In this document: positions 1 through 7,662 of the stretch, one piece after another
Position numbering within the stretch: the stretch's first letter is position 1
How the letters are laid out: each line of letters begins with the position of its first letter
Assembly (NCBI GenBank): GCA_963818855.1
Contig: CAWFUH010000011.1
Span: 558,001 to 622,000 of the forward strand
DNA from: Bog-159 sp963818855
GTDB lineage: Bacteria; Acidobacteriota; Terriglobia; Bryobacterales; Bryobacteraceae
Length of the DNA: 64,000 bases
Direction of reading: 5' to 3'
Notes under the pieces: model-generated
Database searches by the model: none
Told to the model about the DNA's origin: nothing
Seen by the model: the letters and a program-made list of their open reading frames with translations, nothing else
Position numbers and translations under genes: made by a program

Positions 1-1
1 G

Positions 2-586
2 ATAATTATCGTCCAGGCAGGCACACGAATACCGCTCTCGTTGGTAAACACGCTGGATACCAAGCACAGCGCGGCAGGTGACCGGGTGTATCTGGAAACT
101 GCTTTCCCGGTTACCCAGAATGACCACATTATAATTCCCAAGGGCAGCTACGTGGCCGGCACCGTGACGGAAGTGAAACGAGGCGGCAAGATGAAGGGCA
201 GGTCGGAACTGTACGTGCGGTTCGATTCTCTTACGCTGCCCAACGGCGTGACGCGCCAGTTTCGCTCGCGCCTGGACAGTGCCGACGGCAACGACGTGGA
301 TCGCCGGGAAGGCGCCATCCGCGGCGAGGGGGACAGGGCAGGCGAGGCGCGGACCGTCGGCGAGGCAGCCGGCGCGGGCGCCACCGTGGGAGCTATCGCC
401 GGCAGCGTGGCAGGTCACGCCGGCATGGGCGCAGGCATCGGCGTAATTGGAGGCGCAGCGGCCGGGCTGATTGCCGTCCTGGCTACGCACGGGCCGGACG
501 TGGTCCTGCCCAAAGGCACCACGCTCGAAATGGTGCTGGATCGCGAACTGCGTTACGAGCCGGGCGAACTGGCGATGCGGCAGTGA
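2..586 (+). CDS. Glycine-rich acidobacterial protein of unknown function, 5' end outside window
   Basis: The frame is open from base 2 and the first visible residues align with residues about 22-40 of the full-length paralogue at 48661-49398, so the true start lies upstream; the TTG at 41 is internal. The shared core is an N-terminal beta-rich segment (pattern GTRIPL, then GDRVYLET, then VKR and LRFDSLTLPNGVTR) followed by an Ala/Gly-rich stretch that could cross or associate with a membrane and a C-terminal LPKGTTLEMVLDR motif. The paralogue has a signal peptide, so an envelope location is inferred. The fold is faintly like the TrbI/VirB10 beta-barrel, but I cannot confirm this. Function unknown. 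It ends before the chemotaxis genes and does not overlap them. Confidence 0.75.
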   Translation: MIIVQAGTRIPLSLVNTLDTKHSAAGDRVYLETAFPVTQNDHIIIPKGSYVAGTVTEVKRGGKMKGRSELYVRFDSLTLPNGVTRQFRSRLDSADGNDVDRREGAIRGEGDRAGEARTVGEAAGAGATVGAIAGSVAGHAGMGAGIGVIGGAAAGLIAVLATHGPDVVLPKGTTLEMVLDRELRYEPGELAMRQ

Positions 587-647
587 CCCCCTGACGCGAA
601 ATGCCGCACCCCGCAGGCCACACGGATCGCTTGCGGCTAGCGTCACA

Positions 648-677
648 TTGACAGGCACTATTGTCCGGCCGTTTACT
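648..677 (+). promoter_or_regulatory. Possible sigma-70 promoter for the chemotaxis genes
   Basis: TTGACA at 648-653, an 18-base spacer and TTTACT at 672-677 lie about 100 bases before the cheW start. The -35 box is perfect; the -10 box is weak. A Shine-Dalgarno-like GAGGAGA precedes the cheW ATG. Confidence 0.35.
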
Positions 678-779
678 CAGCGGCGGAATCGGCTCTAAAT
701 CTTCCCCGCCTCCCGTCCCATAAACCAATAGGATCGCTCTGGTGAGCGCTCCCAAAGTTAAGCCGACGAGGAGACGAAA

Positions 780-1305
780 ATGCAAGTGAGCACGATCGCG
801 CCGCCGGAGAGCGGTTCGGCCACCAAAACCGACAGCCGCATCGGAAGATACCTGGCTTTCCACCTGGGCCGCGAGGAATTCGCGATTCAGGTGTTGAAGG
901 TTCGGGAGATCATGGGAATCCAGGACATTACGGCCGTTCCCCAGACGCCGGCGTTCGTCAAGGGCGTCATTAAATCTGCGGGGTAAGGTGATCCCTGTGG
1001 TGGATCTACGCCTGAAGTTCGGTCTGCCGGAAGTCGAATACACCCAGCGCACCTGCATCATTGTCGTACAGATTCAGGGGCCGGGCGGCGCTGTGTCGTT
1101 GACCGGTATCGTGGTGGACGAAGTTTCCGAAGCGGTAAATATCGCCGCCGGTGAGGTCGAAGACACGCCGGATTTCGGCGACGGGGTTTCCACGCCCTAC
1201 ATCCTCGGCATGGCCAAGAGCAAGGGTAATGTGAAGATCCTGCTGGATGTCGACAAAGTGTTGCAGGCGCAGGAACTCGCGGGCCTCACGGCCCTGATGG
1301 GCTGA
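780..1305 (+). CDS. cheW: CheW chemotaxis coupling protein, broken by a 1-base insertion
   Basis: CheW is the SH3-like adaptor that links chemoreceptors to the CheA kinase. Residues from 780 read as a CheW N-terminus (RYLAFHLGREEFAIQVLKVREI, then FVKGVI) and stop at 984-986. From about 988 the second frame continues with VIPVVDLRLKFGLP and the normal C-terminal half to 1305. Removing one A from the AAA at 972-974 restores the family's NLRGKVIPVVDLR junction and gives a normal-length product of about 175 residues. It is followed after 17 bases by a receptor gene and then cheB, the usual operon. As written it would make a truncated protein; either a decayed gene or a sequence error in a short A run. 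Confidence 0.85.
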
Positions 1306-1322
1306 AATAGGAGATCAATATC

Positions 1323-2094
1323 ATGAAAATCAATTGGACGATTGGGACGAAATTGCTGGGCGGTACTGCTGCCCTGTTTGTGCTGGCCGGGATTTTGAGC
1401 TCTAGCGGGCTGAGCAACGCCGGCAGGTTCAAAGACCGGTTTGACGAGGTTGTGGATCGGAACGTGCAAAAGGTCGCGCTGAGCAACCAAATCGGCACAG
1501 CGAATTGGGAACTCGTCGCGGCGCAAAGAGGCGTCATACTTGCCGCATTTGCCAAGGACCATGCGGAGTTCGAGAAAGACCGGCAGATATTTGAGCAAAA
1601 AACCGGGGACGTGCGGAAAGCGTTGGATGAAATGCGGACCCTGATCTTCAAGGATGAGGCCGAGGCACTCGTAGCCGAAATCGCCACGCAGCTTGCAGAA
1701 TGGCAGCCGCACTTTGAAGAAGTCGCACGGCAATCAGACGCCGGGCAGTTGGCGGAAGCCAACCGTATCCGGAAGGACATCACGGCGCCGATTTTTAATA
1801 AAATAGCCGCTGCATCTCTCCGCCTGCAAGGGATCGAAGCGGAGATTCTGGCTGAGGACAAGGCTGCCGTTTGATAGCCAGAATGCTTCCAGCCAGCGGA
1901 TCTTCCTCGGGCTCCTGGTGCTGTGCGCCATTGTGGGATTGATCGTGATCGTCGTCGTGCGGCGAGTCACGCGGGATGTCGGTCAAGCCGCCACGAATCT
2001 CGCGGAGGGCGCCGAACAGGTGGCCAGTGCCGCCACGCAGGCAGCCGACGGGACGATCGATCTCTGGCTGGTTCTGGAGCCGCATGCCCATTGA
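1323..2094 (+). pseudogene. Methyl-accepting chemotaxis protein lacking its signalling domain, with a frameshift
   Basis: It starts with a GGAG ribosome site and ATG, an N-terminal membrane segment (residues about 9-28) and a helical four-helix-bundle sensor domain. The frame stops at 1872-1874, but removing one T from the TTT at 1870-1872 continues the reading into a second membrane segment (LGLLVLCAIVGLIVIVVV) and the start of the coiled-coil region (TRDVGQAATNLAEG). After about 22 more residues the similarity stops and the frame ends at 2092-2094, inside the start of cheB. The whole cytoplasmic hairpin that binds CheW/CheA, roughly 240 residues in relatives, is missing. Such a product could not signal. 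The deletion may also have removed cheR, which often sits between receptor and cheB; that is inference. Confidence 0.8.
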
Positions 2095-3127
2095 CCGAAA
2101 AATTCGAGTGTTGGTGGTGGATGATTCCGCCATCGTGCGCAAAATACTGACGGATGCCCTCTCCGGACAACCTGACCTGGAAGTCGTGGGAACTCCGGAT
2201 CCATATATTGCGCGGGACAAGATCCTGACGCTGCAGCCCGATGTACTGACCCTGGACATCGAGATGCCGCGCATGGACGGATTGACCTTTCTCAAGAAGC
2301 TGATGCAGTTCCGTCCGATGCCCATGATTCGTGATCAGTTCACTGGCACAGGCTTCCTGCCAGACTGCTTGCAGGCGCTGAGCCTGGGGGCTGTGGAAGT
2401 GCTGGCCAAGCCTGGCGGCCCCTATTCGGTGGGCGAGTTGCGGCTGGAGTTAGCCTCCAAGATACGCGCCGCGGCATCCGCCCACGTCCGTACCCCTGCT
2501 AAGGCCGCCGCGCCCCAACGGCCGCCTCGCCTCGTGGCCAGCCAGTGGACGCCATCAACCGTGATCGCTATAGGCGCCTCCACCGGAGGGACGGAAGCCA
2601 TCGCCGATATGTTGCCCCGGCTGCCGGAGGGCGTTCCGGGAATCCTGGTAACGCAGCACATCCCTGCGGGTTTTTCACGGGCGTTCGCCGCCCGGCTGAA
2701 CCAGATGTGCTCGTTCGAGGTCAAAGAGGCCGAAGACGGAGACGCACTGTTTCCGGGCCGGGCGCTGGTGGCTCCCGGAGATCTCCATATGGTATTACGC
2801 AAAAGTCCGAAGGGATATCGCGTCGCGGTGAAAACCGGTCCGCGCGTTTGTTACCAACGTCCATCCGTGGATGTGATGTTCAGCTCGGTGGCCGAAGCGG
2901 CGGGTGCGCGGGCGGTCGGAGTGCAGCTGACGGGTATGGGTTCGGATGGGGCGCAGGGCCTGCTCAAGATGCATCAATCCGGCGCACGCACTATTGCGCA
3001 GGATGAGTCCAGTTGCGTGGTTTTCGGCATGCCCAGAGAAGCGATCCGCCTGGGCGCGGCTGACCGCGGGATGCCGCTGCCCGGCATCCCGCAGGCAATC
3101 CTGGCGGCCATATCGCAGAAGGGTTAA
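2084..3127 (+). CDS. cheB: CheB protein-glutamate methylesterase, with a compensated double frameshift in the receiver domain
   Basis: CheB removes methyl groups from chemoreceptors once its receiver domain is phosphorylated. The ATG at 2084 gives RVLVVDDSA (D13, D14), the phosphoacceptor D58 in LDIEMPRMDG and KPGG. The C-terminal methylesterase has its serine in GASTGG (about 166), histidine in QHIP (about 192) and aspartate in TGMGSDGA (about 288). Between 2330 and 2370 the reading is abnormal: the neighbouring frame gives the expected VISSLAQASCQTA. One extra base near 2329-2330 and one lost near 2368-2370 would explain it. The catalytic domain is intact. An upstream in-frame start at 1976 exists, but those 36 residues are only the shifted receptor sequence. 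Confidence 0.88.
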   Translation: MPIDRKIRVLVVDDSAIVRKILTDALSGQPDLEVVGTPDPYIARDKILTLQPDVLTLDIEMPRMDGLTFLKKLMQFRPMPMIRDQFTGTGFLPDCLQALSLGAVEVLAKPGGPYSVGELRLELASKIRAAASAHVRTPAKAAAPQRPPRLVASQWTPSTVIAIGASTGGTEAIADMLPRLPEGVPGILVTQHIPAGFSRAFAARLNQMCSFEVKEAEDGDALFPGRALVAPGDLHMVLRKSPKGYRVAVKTGPRVCYQRPSVDVMFSSVAEAAGARAVGVQLTGMGSDGAQGLLKMHQSGARTIAQDESSCVVFGMPREAIRLGAADRGMPLPGIPQAILAAISQKG

Positions 3128-3387
3128 GAATCGTCGTTCATGTGCGGCACCGCCAAGCGGTACTGGCGGTGAAAGCAGACTTCGCAACGGTGCGGGAAGC
3201 AATTCCAATAGGTCAGCAGTTTATCCGGCACTCCATTAGGAGCCGAAATGTGCATGGCCAGGCTGCCGCAGTGACAACAGTTCGGTTTCCCGGATATATG
3301 CCGCGCCTGTCTGATTCTGAGCAGCAACATCAACGACAGGCTCAATGCCACAAGCAGCAGCGCAATGCCGCCGTACAAAAAAACCAC
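3124..3387 (-). CDS. Small membrane protein with cysteine/histidine motifs, unknown function
   Basis: An 87-residue protein from a GTG start. Residues about 4-24 form one strongly hydrophobic membrane helix, followed by an R-rich turn. The soluble part has a cysteine cluster (CCHCGS) and a second cluster (CFPHRCEVCFHRQYR) that together could bind a metal, in the manner of zinc ribbons. Its end overlaps the cheB stop by 4 bases in a convergent arrangement. The cysteine spacing and hydrophobic pattern look too ordered for a chance frame, but I do not recognise the family and there is no clear ribosome site. Confidence 0.5.
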   Translation of the reverse strand: MVFLYGGIALLLVALSLSLMLLLRIRQARHISGKPNCCHCGSLAMHISAPNGVPDKLLTYWNCFPHRCEVCFHRQYRLAVPHMNDDS

Positions 3388-3560
3388 GCGCCCGCCTCCC
3401 TCCCTACGCCGGGTGTCTCACCTCTCGGCCGCACTGTGTCCTACAGCGCCGCCAAGCCATTCCGACAGTATACTGGAACCACACGCGCGCATGCGCCAGA
3501 TCACAGACGGTTGGGATCTGCCCGCAAAACCTAATACAGTCCCGCACGCCGCGCGGCGCG

Positions 3561-5138
3561 TTATGCGGCCGCACCGTGCGCTTCCAGAAGATCCACGATC
3601 TCCGCGAACCCCTTATCGCGCGACAGGCACTTGGCAAAAGGCCGGTGGAGCGCCTCCGGATCACGCGCCAGAATATCGGCCACGCGGTCGAGCCGGTTAT
3701 AATCCAGCGCATCAAACAGGCAGATGGGGCCCTCGCTCAGCAGCATGTCCCGCATCCGGCTCTGGTCGAAGAAGTCCACCCAACCGACCGCGGTGGCGTC
3801 ATACCACGGCTCGCGAAGTGTCAGGGAAGCCCCGCGCTCGAGCAGCAGCCGGACCATCTCTTCGCTTCCGCTGCCGGCCGCACCGTGAATCGCCGCGACA
3901 TCGTCGATCCAGTCCGGATCGAAACCCAGGTCGAGCGCCAGACGGACTTTGGCGGTCCGTCCGGTACCTACAGCTTTGAGTACGAGATCCTTGGGCGCTC
4001 GCGCGAGCAGGCCCGGATCGGCATCGAGCATGGCGCGCACACTCCGCTCGTCACCAGCCAGACATAACGAAGCGAATCGTTCCACCGGATCCAATACGGA
4101 AACCGGCGCACCGGCCTGCTCCAGCACCTGCGCGATTTCCAGATGCCCCTTTTCGATGGCGTGCCGCCAGGGCGTTTTGTCCTCGAACGATTCATCCGTG
4201 CGCGCTCCATGCGCCAGCAGCAGGCGCACCCGATCCAGGTGGCCATTGCGTGCCGCGCGGGAGAGTTCGCGCCCGAGCAGGGTAATCGTGCCCGTGCCGG
4301 TCTGCATCCCCGCATCCGGCTTCAGGCCGTGGCCGAGCAACAGATCCAGCGCCGCGCCCTGGTTGATCCAAAGCGCCTGCTCGTCAGCTGGATCGGCTCC
4401 GTGCTCGAGCAGCAGCTCCGCTAATTCGCGCCAGCGCGGATGCGGCGGTTGATTTGCCAACCCCGTAGACCCGCCGCCGAAGACGCCGGTCAATGCGGTA
4501 AAACGGCGCGTGCGGGCGCTTCCCGGCGGGTCATTGTTTTTCAGCGTGTAAGCGTTGGGGTCGGCGCCACGATCGAGCAGCAGTCGCGCCACCTGGTAAG
4601 TCGAGTGACGCGGGTCGACGGGTTTCACCCGCGCGTAGCAGGCGCAGAGCAAAGGCGCCCAGCCATGCGGCCCGGGCAGGTTCACGCGGCGGGCATCTTC
4701 ATCCAGGAACGACCGGACAGCGGGTGCATTCCCGGCAGCGGCCGCGGCCCAGATGTTTGCTTCGGCCAGTTCAGGATGGTTGGCCAGCAGTTCCTGCGCG
4801 CGCGCATGAAACTGGCGGTGGTCAAAATGCGGATCGTCGTAACATAAACAGGCCAGATCGAGGAACTGGTTTGCCAATTCCTGATTCGACGATTGAACCG
4901 CGGCCTTCATTTGCGGCCAGCTCTCGAATCCGGCCTCGCGCGCCAGTACCAGCTGGCAGTCCGCAAGGCGCGGCCTGGTCTGACGGAGATGCTCGCCGGA
5001 TGCGTCCGTGTATTGCGGGTGGGCGGCGCGGATGCGCGCCAGCGTCCCGGCATCGCCGGCCCCCCATTTCTTTTGCAGGGTCTTGGCTTGCTTCTTCAGG
5101 TTCTCGAGCGAAGCGTGCGGTGGTAACGAAGTGGCCAT
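3561..5138 (-). CDS. Ankyrin-repeat protein
   Basis: A 525-residue protein with no signal peptide. The first about 90 residues form a helical N-terminal region (ASLENLKKQAKTL, then VLAREAGFESWPQMKAAV) typical of a group of bacterial ankyrin proteins. The rest is ankyrin-like repeats, seen as GWAPLLCACYARV, ARLLLDRGADPNAY, ELLLEHGADPADE, RLLLAHGARTDES, RLLLERGASLTLRE and a C-terminal DLLEAHGAAA. Ankyrin repeats bind other proteins; the partner is unknown. It stands alone, with 256 bases before the divergent PadR gene. Confidence 0.85.
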   Translation of the reverse strand: MATSLPPHASLENLKKQAKTLQKKWGAGDAGTLARIRAAHPQYTDASGEHLRQTRPRLADCQLVLAREAGFESWPQMKAAVQSSNQELANQFLDLACLCYDDPHFDHRQFHARAQELLANHPELAEANIWAAAAAGNAPAVRSFLDEDARRVNLPGPHGWAPLLCACYARVKPVDPRHSTYQVARLLLDRGADPNAYTLKNNDPPGSARTRRFTALTGVFGGGSTGLANQPPHPRWRELAELLLEHGADPADEQALWINQGAALDLLLGHGLKPDAGMQTGTGTITLLGRELSRAARNGHLDRVRLLLAHGARTDESFEDKTPWRHAIEKGHLEIAQVLEQAGAPVSVLDPVERFASLCLAGDERSVRAMLDADPGLLARAPKDLVLKAVGTGRTAKVRLALDLGFDPDWIDDVAAIHGAAGSGSEEMVRLLLERGASLTLREPWYDATAVGWVDFFDQSRMRDMLLSEGPICLFDALDYNRLDRVADILARDPEALHRPFAKCLSRDKGFAEIVDLLEAHGAAA

Positions 5139-5352
5139 CGAACAACTCCCTTTCAGGGCAATAGCCCGTTAACGCCCGATTGCTCGCATGGTCAGGCTGA
5201 AAGGACAGTTGTTTATGTCCGGATCGAAATCGACGCTCAGGCGGGCTTAGCCCTTTCCGCGAGCCGGCGGCACCCTGCAGTGCTCATGTCCAACATAGCC
5301 GAACCGCGGGCGCCCGTCAAGCTCCGCGATACAGCCGCGGGATACGCCACAG

Positions 5353-5390
5353 TGTAGACATCCTACGGGCTAGGGTGTAGAATGTCTACA
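5353..5390 (+). promoter_or_regulatory. PadR promoter with overlapping palindromic operator
   Basis: A -35-like TAGACA at 5355-5360, a 17-base spacer and a -10-like TAGAAT at 5378-5383 give a near-consensus promoter. Two inverted repeats overlay it: outer arms TGTAGACAT at 5353-5361 and ATGTCTACA at 5382-5390 (9 of 9 matching), and an inner TGTAGA at 5376-5381 with TCTACA at 5385-5390. PadR proteins bind such dyads, so autorepression is likely. Transcription should start near 5390, only about 5 bases before the ATG at 5395, and no ribosome site fits, so the message is probably nearly leaderless. Confidence 0.75.
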
Positions 5391-5394
5391 AGCT

Positions 5395-5754
5395 ATGAAA
5401 GAACGTTATCGGAACCGCATCGAGCTTTTGCAGGGCACCCTCGACATGCTCATCCTGCAAACCCTGCAATGGGGCGCGCAGCACGGCTACGGCATCGGCA
5501 ACGCCATTCGCGCCAATTCGGGCGAGGTGCTTCGCGTGGAGACCGGCTCGCTCTACCCGGCGCTGCATCGCCTTGAGAAGCAGGGCTGGGTGGCAGCGGA
5601 ATGGAAGCCGACCGAGGCCGGGCAGCGCGCTAAATTCTATCGCCTGACCGCGCGGGGAAAACGGCAACTGGCTTCGGAGCGGAGCCGCTGGTCGCAACTC
5701 ACGGCAGCCATCGCGGGCGCCATGAATCCGGCGGCGAAGGAAGGTCCGCAATGA
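5395..5754 (+). CDS. PadR-family transcriptional regulator
   Basis: A 119-residue winged-helix regulator. It shows the PadR core: LLQGTLDMLILQTLQ in the first helix, HGYGIGNAIR, the ETGSLYPALHRLEKQGWV recognition helix, then FYRLTARGKRQL in the wing. The group is the acidobacterial one that sits directly before ADOP-type permeases. Its TGA overlaps the ATG of the permease fragment by 4 bases (ATGA), showing translational coupling to a partner that has since been lost. It probably represses its own promoter through the dyad at 5353-5390. Confidence 0.9.
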   Translation: MKERYRNRIELLQGTLDMLILQTLQWGAQHGYGIGNAIRANSGEVLRVETGSLYPALHRLEKQGWVAAEWKPTEAGQRAKFYRLTARGKRQLASERSRWSQLTAAIAGAMNPAAKEGPQ

Positions 5755-5950
5755 AACTCATACGTCTGTGGCGCGGCTGGCGCTCGCGCGAAGCGGAGCT
5801 GGATGAAGAGCTGCAGTCCCACCTGCGAATGGCCCTGCGCGAGCGGGCGGAACGCGGCGAAAATCCGCGCGCAGCCGAATTCGCCGCGCGCCGTGAATTC
5901 GGCAGCGTGGCTCTCATCGAGGACGCCACCCGCGATCACTGGCGCTTATT
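5751..5950 (+). pseudogene. N-terminal stub of an ADOP-type permease
   Basis: It starts in ATGA overlap with padR and encodes the N-terminal helical domain of PadR-linked acidobacterial permeases (RLWRGWRSREAELDEELQSH, then AEFAARREFGSVALIEDATRDHW). After the DHW at about residue 64 the sequence loses all similarity to the family, which should continue with membrane helices for another 750 residues or so. The frame stays open to 6167 but the extra residues look random. A truncated remnant, not a functional transporter. Confidence 0.75.
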
Positions 5951-6249
5951 CTCACTCGAGTCGCGCACAACCGGCCCGCAGAGGCGTTCCCCACATCGCC
6001 GGCGGCTAAATCGTCGAGTTCCTCTCTTGATTTGTGCAACTCGCGGCCTGCACGCTTCAGGCCCGAATTCCAACCTACCGCAAATCACTCTTTGCAAAGA
6101 GCACGTAACGCACCAGTTCATCCGGTTCGCGTGGATTTGCCAGAGACCACCGAAACGGGACAACTAGCCTGCAGATTCTGCAAGCTGAAGCTGGACTGAA
6201 CCCCTTTTTGGAGGATTCAAAAACATTGTCGTTTTCGTCACACGGGCTC
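5951..6249. other. Non-coding or decayed stretch
   Basis: I see no gene here. On the minus strand the short frame at 6075-6200 has a coding look (PREPDELVRYVLFAKSDLR before a stop), which may be the C-terminal tail of something deleted, but it is too short to name. Confidence 0.4.
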
Positions 6250-6840
6250 CCTTTCAGGCGCGCGAAAGTCGCCACTGAATCTGAAGAACCTTATATCGCA
6301 GACCCCCCTCCGGTTTTGGTGGTCTCCTCGACCGCTCTTTCAACGTGCACGAGTTCTCCGAGCGCCACCCGGCGTCCGTTGCGTCCAGCGAATCTTGAGG
6401 CTCCGGATGCGATCGAGATCGGATCCCGATACAAGACTCTTGTCTTATGTTCCAAGCACGAGAAGGACCGAACGGTTCCGGAGGGAACATCCCAATGTGG
6501 CCAACCGGCCAGCCGGTGGCGGCGGGGACCGGTTCCGGCACGCGTTTGCGAAAGTTGTCCTGCGACTTGAGGTCCCAATCGTCCGGCACGACTGCCCCGT
6601 AGATCCCTGGAGAGAATGCCTTCAGGCGCGATTTGAGGCGCGATTGTCGACAGGTCGAACACCTCCGAGGCACAAAGCGGAGGGCGACATCGAACCTGCT
6701 GCCTACGTCATTCCGAAGAACCCGACCGGCCCGGCCCCGACTATCTCAAAGGGATGGCCGTCGAACGAAATGGTGCCGCCGATAGCGCTGTCGTCCTGTT
6801 TTACCGGCCCCTCGCACCACACTGATTGGCTAGCGCAATG
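6250..6840 (-). pseudogene. Decayed middle part of a second ADOP-type permease
   Basis: Read on the minus strand from about 6800, one frame gives SAIGGTISFDGHPFEIVG then GPVGFFGMT, the usual end of the first periplasmic domain of ADOP permeases, followed by a stop at about 6700. A shifted frame continues with FDVAL and then SRLKSRLKAFSPGIYGAVVP, with DDWDLKSQDNFRKR and PAATGW after it, all in the family's order. A later shifted piece (RDPISIASGASRFAGRNGRR) may belong to the next region. At least two frameshifts and missing membrane helices mark it as a pseudogene. It lies opposite in direction to the stub at 5751, so the two are from different permeases. Confidence 0.65.
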
Positions 6841-7089
6841 AGCGCGCCTGGACCGGATGCGATCCACATACGCCAGGCTTTGCTTGATCAGCTTTGGCGA
6901 TTGGTAACATAAATGTCGCGATTAAATTGAGTGATCGAGACTCCGCGGCTACATCGACGAGAAGGCGAATGAACCAGACGGTAAGCTTGCTGCTGGACGA
7001 AAGCAAGATCATCGCTTCGGGTTCCAAGCGTGGGCCGAGATATAGATTTCGAGGAGCCCGAAATCTTGGATCAGGGCACGGCCCGCGCG
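6841..7089. other. Stretch without a recognisable gene
   Basis: No start-to-stop frame here resembles a protein family. Several short frames on both strands are open, as expected in this base composition. It probably belongs to the same decayed region. Confidence 0.4.
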
Positions 7090-7581
7090 TCATCCGCCCC
7101 CGCGAACCTTGCGGGCGGATTCCGCCCCGAAGACCGGAAGGCCGGGATCGGTGAGTAACCCAATCTGCTTTAGTACCGAAGCCTGATCCCAATAGATGTG
7201 TTCATGCGCAAGCTTGCCGTCGCGAAAGCGCACAATCGCGACCAACGCCACTTCTACGTAGCGATTGGTAGGAGCAATTCCCGGCAACATCCATGGCATT
7301 TCCTGGGTGTGGGTGAATGAAAAAATCATTTCATCGACCAGCTGATCTTCTCCCACCGTGCGAGAGATAGGTGTGAGCTTAGTATCGGGAGGCATGCTCG
7401 GAATGAAGTCGACCGAGTAAAAAATGCGCAAGGCGCTTTTGCCCGCACCCCCTGTCAGCACCGGGACGTGATTCACGTAGGCGTCATCCGCCATGGTAGC
7501 CAGCGTCGCGTCCGTGTCGCGCGTTGAGAATTCATGACTGGTGTGTTCCTCCCATAACCGGGTCAGATCTGTTGGGCTCAT
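7090..7581 (-). CDS. SnoaL-like (NTF2-fold) protein
   Basis: A 163-residue cytosolic protein. The N-terminal helix and motif FSTRDTDATLATMADDAYVNHVPVLTGG, the central FYSVDFIPSMPPDTKL and the C-terminal ALVAIVRFRDGKLAHEHIYWDQASVLKQIGLL match the SnoaL-like group of the NTF2 fold, a cone-shaped pocket used by small-molecule enzymes and stress proteins. The C-terminal pattern is like that found in proteins annotated as carboxymethylenebutenolidase-associated. Substrate unknown. It is divergent from the esterase gene, with 81 bases between the starts. Confidence 0.8.
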   Translation of the reverse strand: MSPTDLTRLWEEHTSHEFSTRDTDATLATMADDAYVNHVPVLTGGAGKSALRIFYSVDFIPSMPPDTKLTPISRTVGEDQLVDEMIFSFTHTQEMPWMLPGIAPTNRYVEVALVAIVRFRDGKLAHEHIYWDQASVLKQIGLLTDPGLPVFGAESARKVRGGG

Positions 7582-7662
7582 GTAGCAATCTTAGTGGATG
7601 GCGCGCGGGACTGCATTTTGAATGTCCTTCCCTTGCGCAAGGGTCTATGCGGCTGCGATGAT

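Noticed and set aside
1976..2083. Upstream extension of the cheB start
   Set aside because: The 36 residues are the shifted reading of the chemoreceptor tail.
6075..6275. 66-residue minus-strand frame with coding look
   Set aside because: Too short and without a family; described only as a possible remnant.
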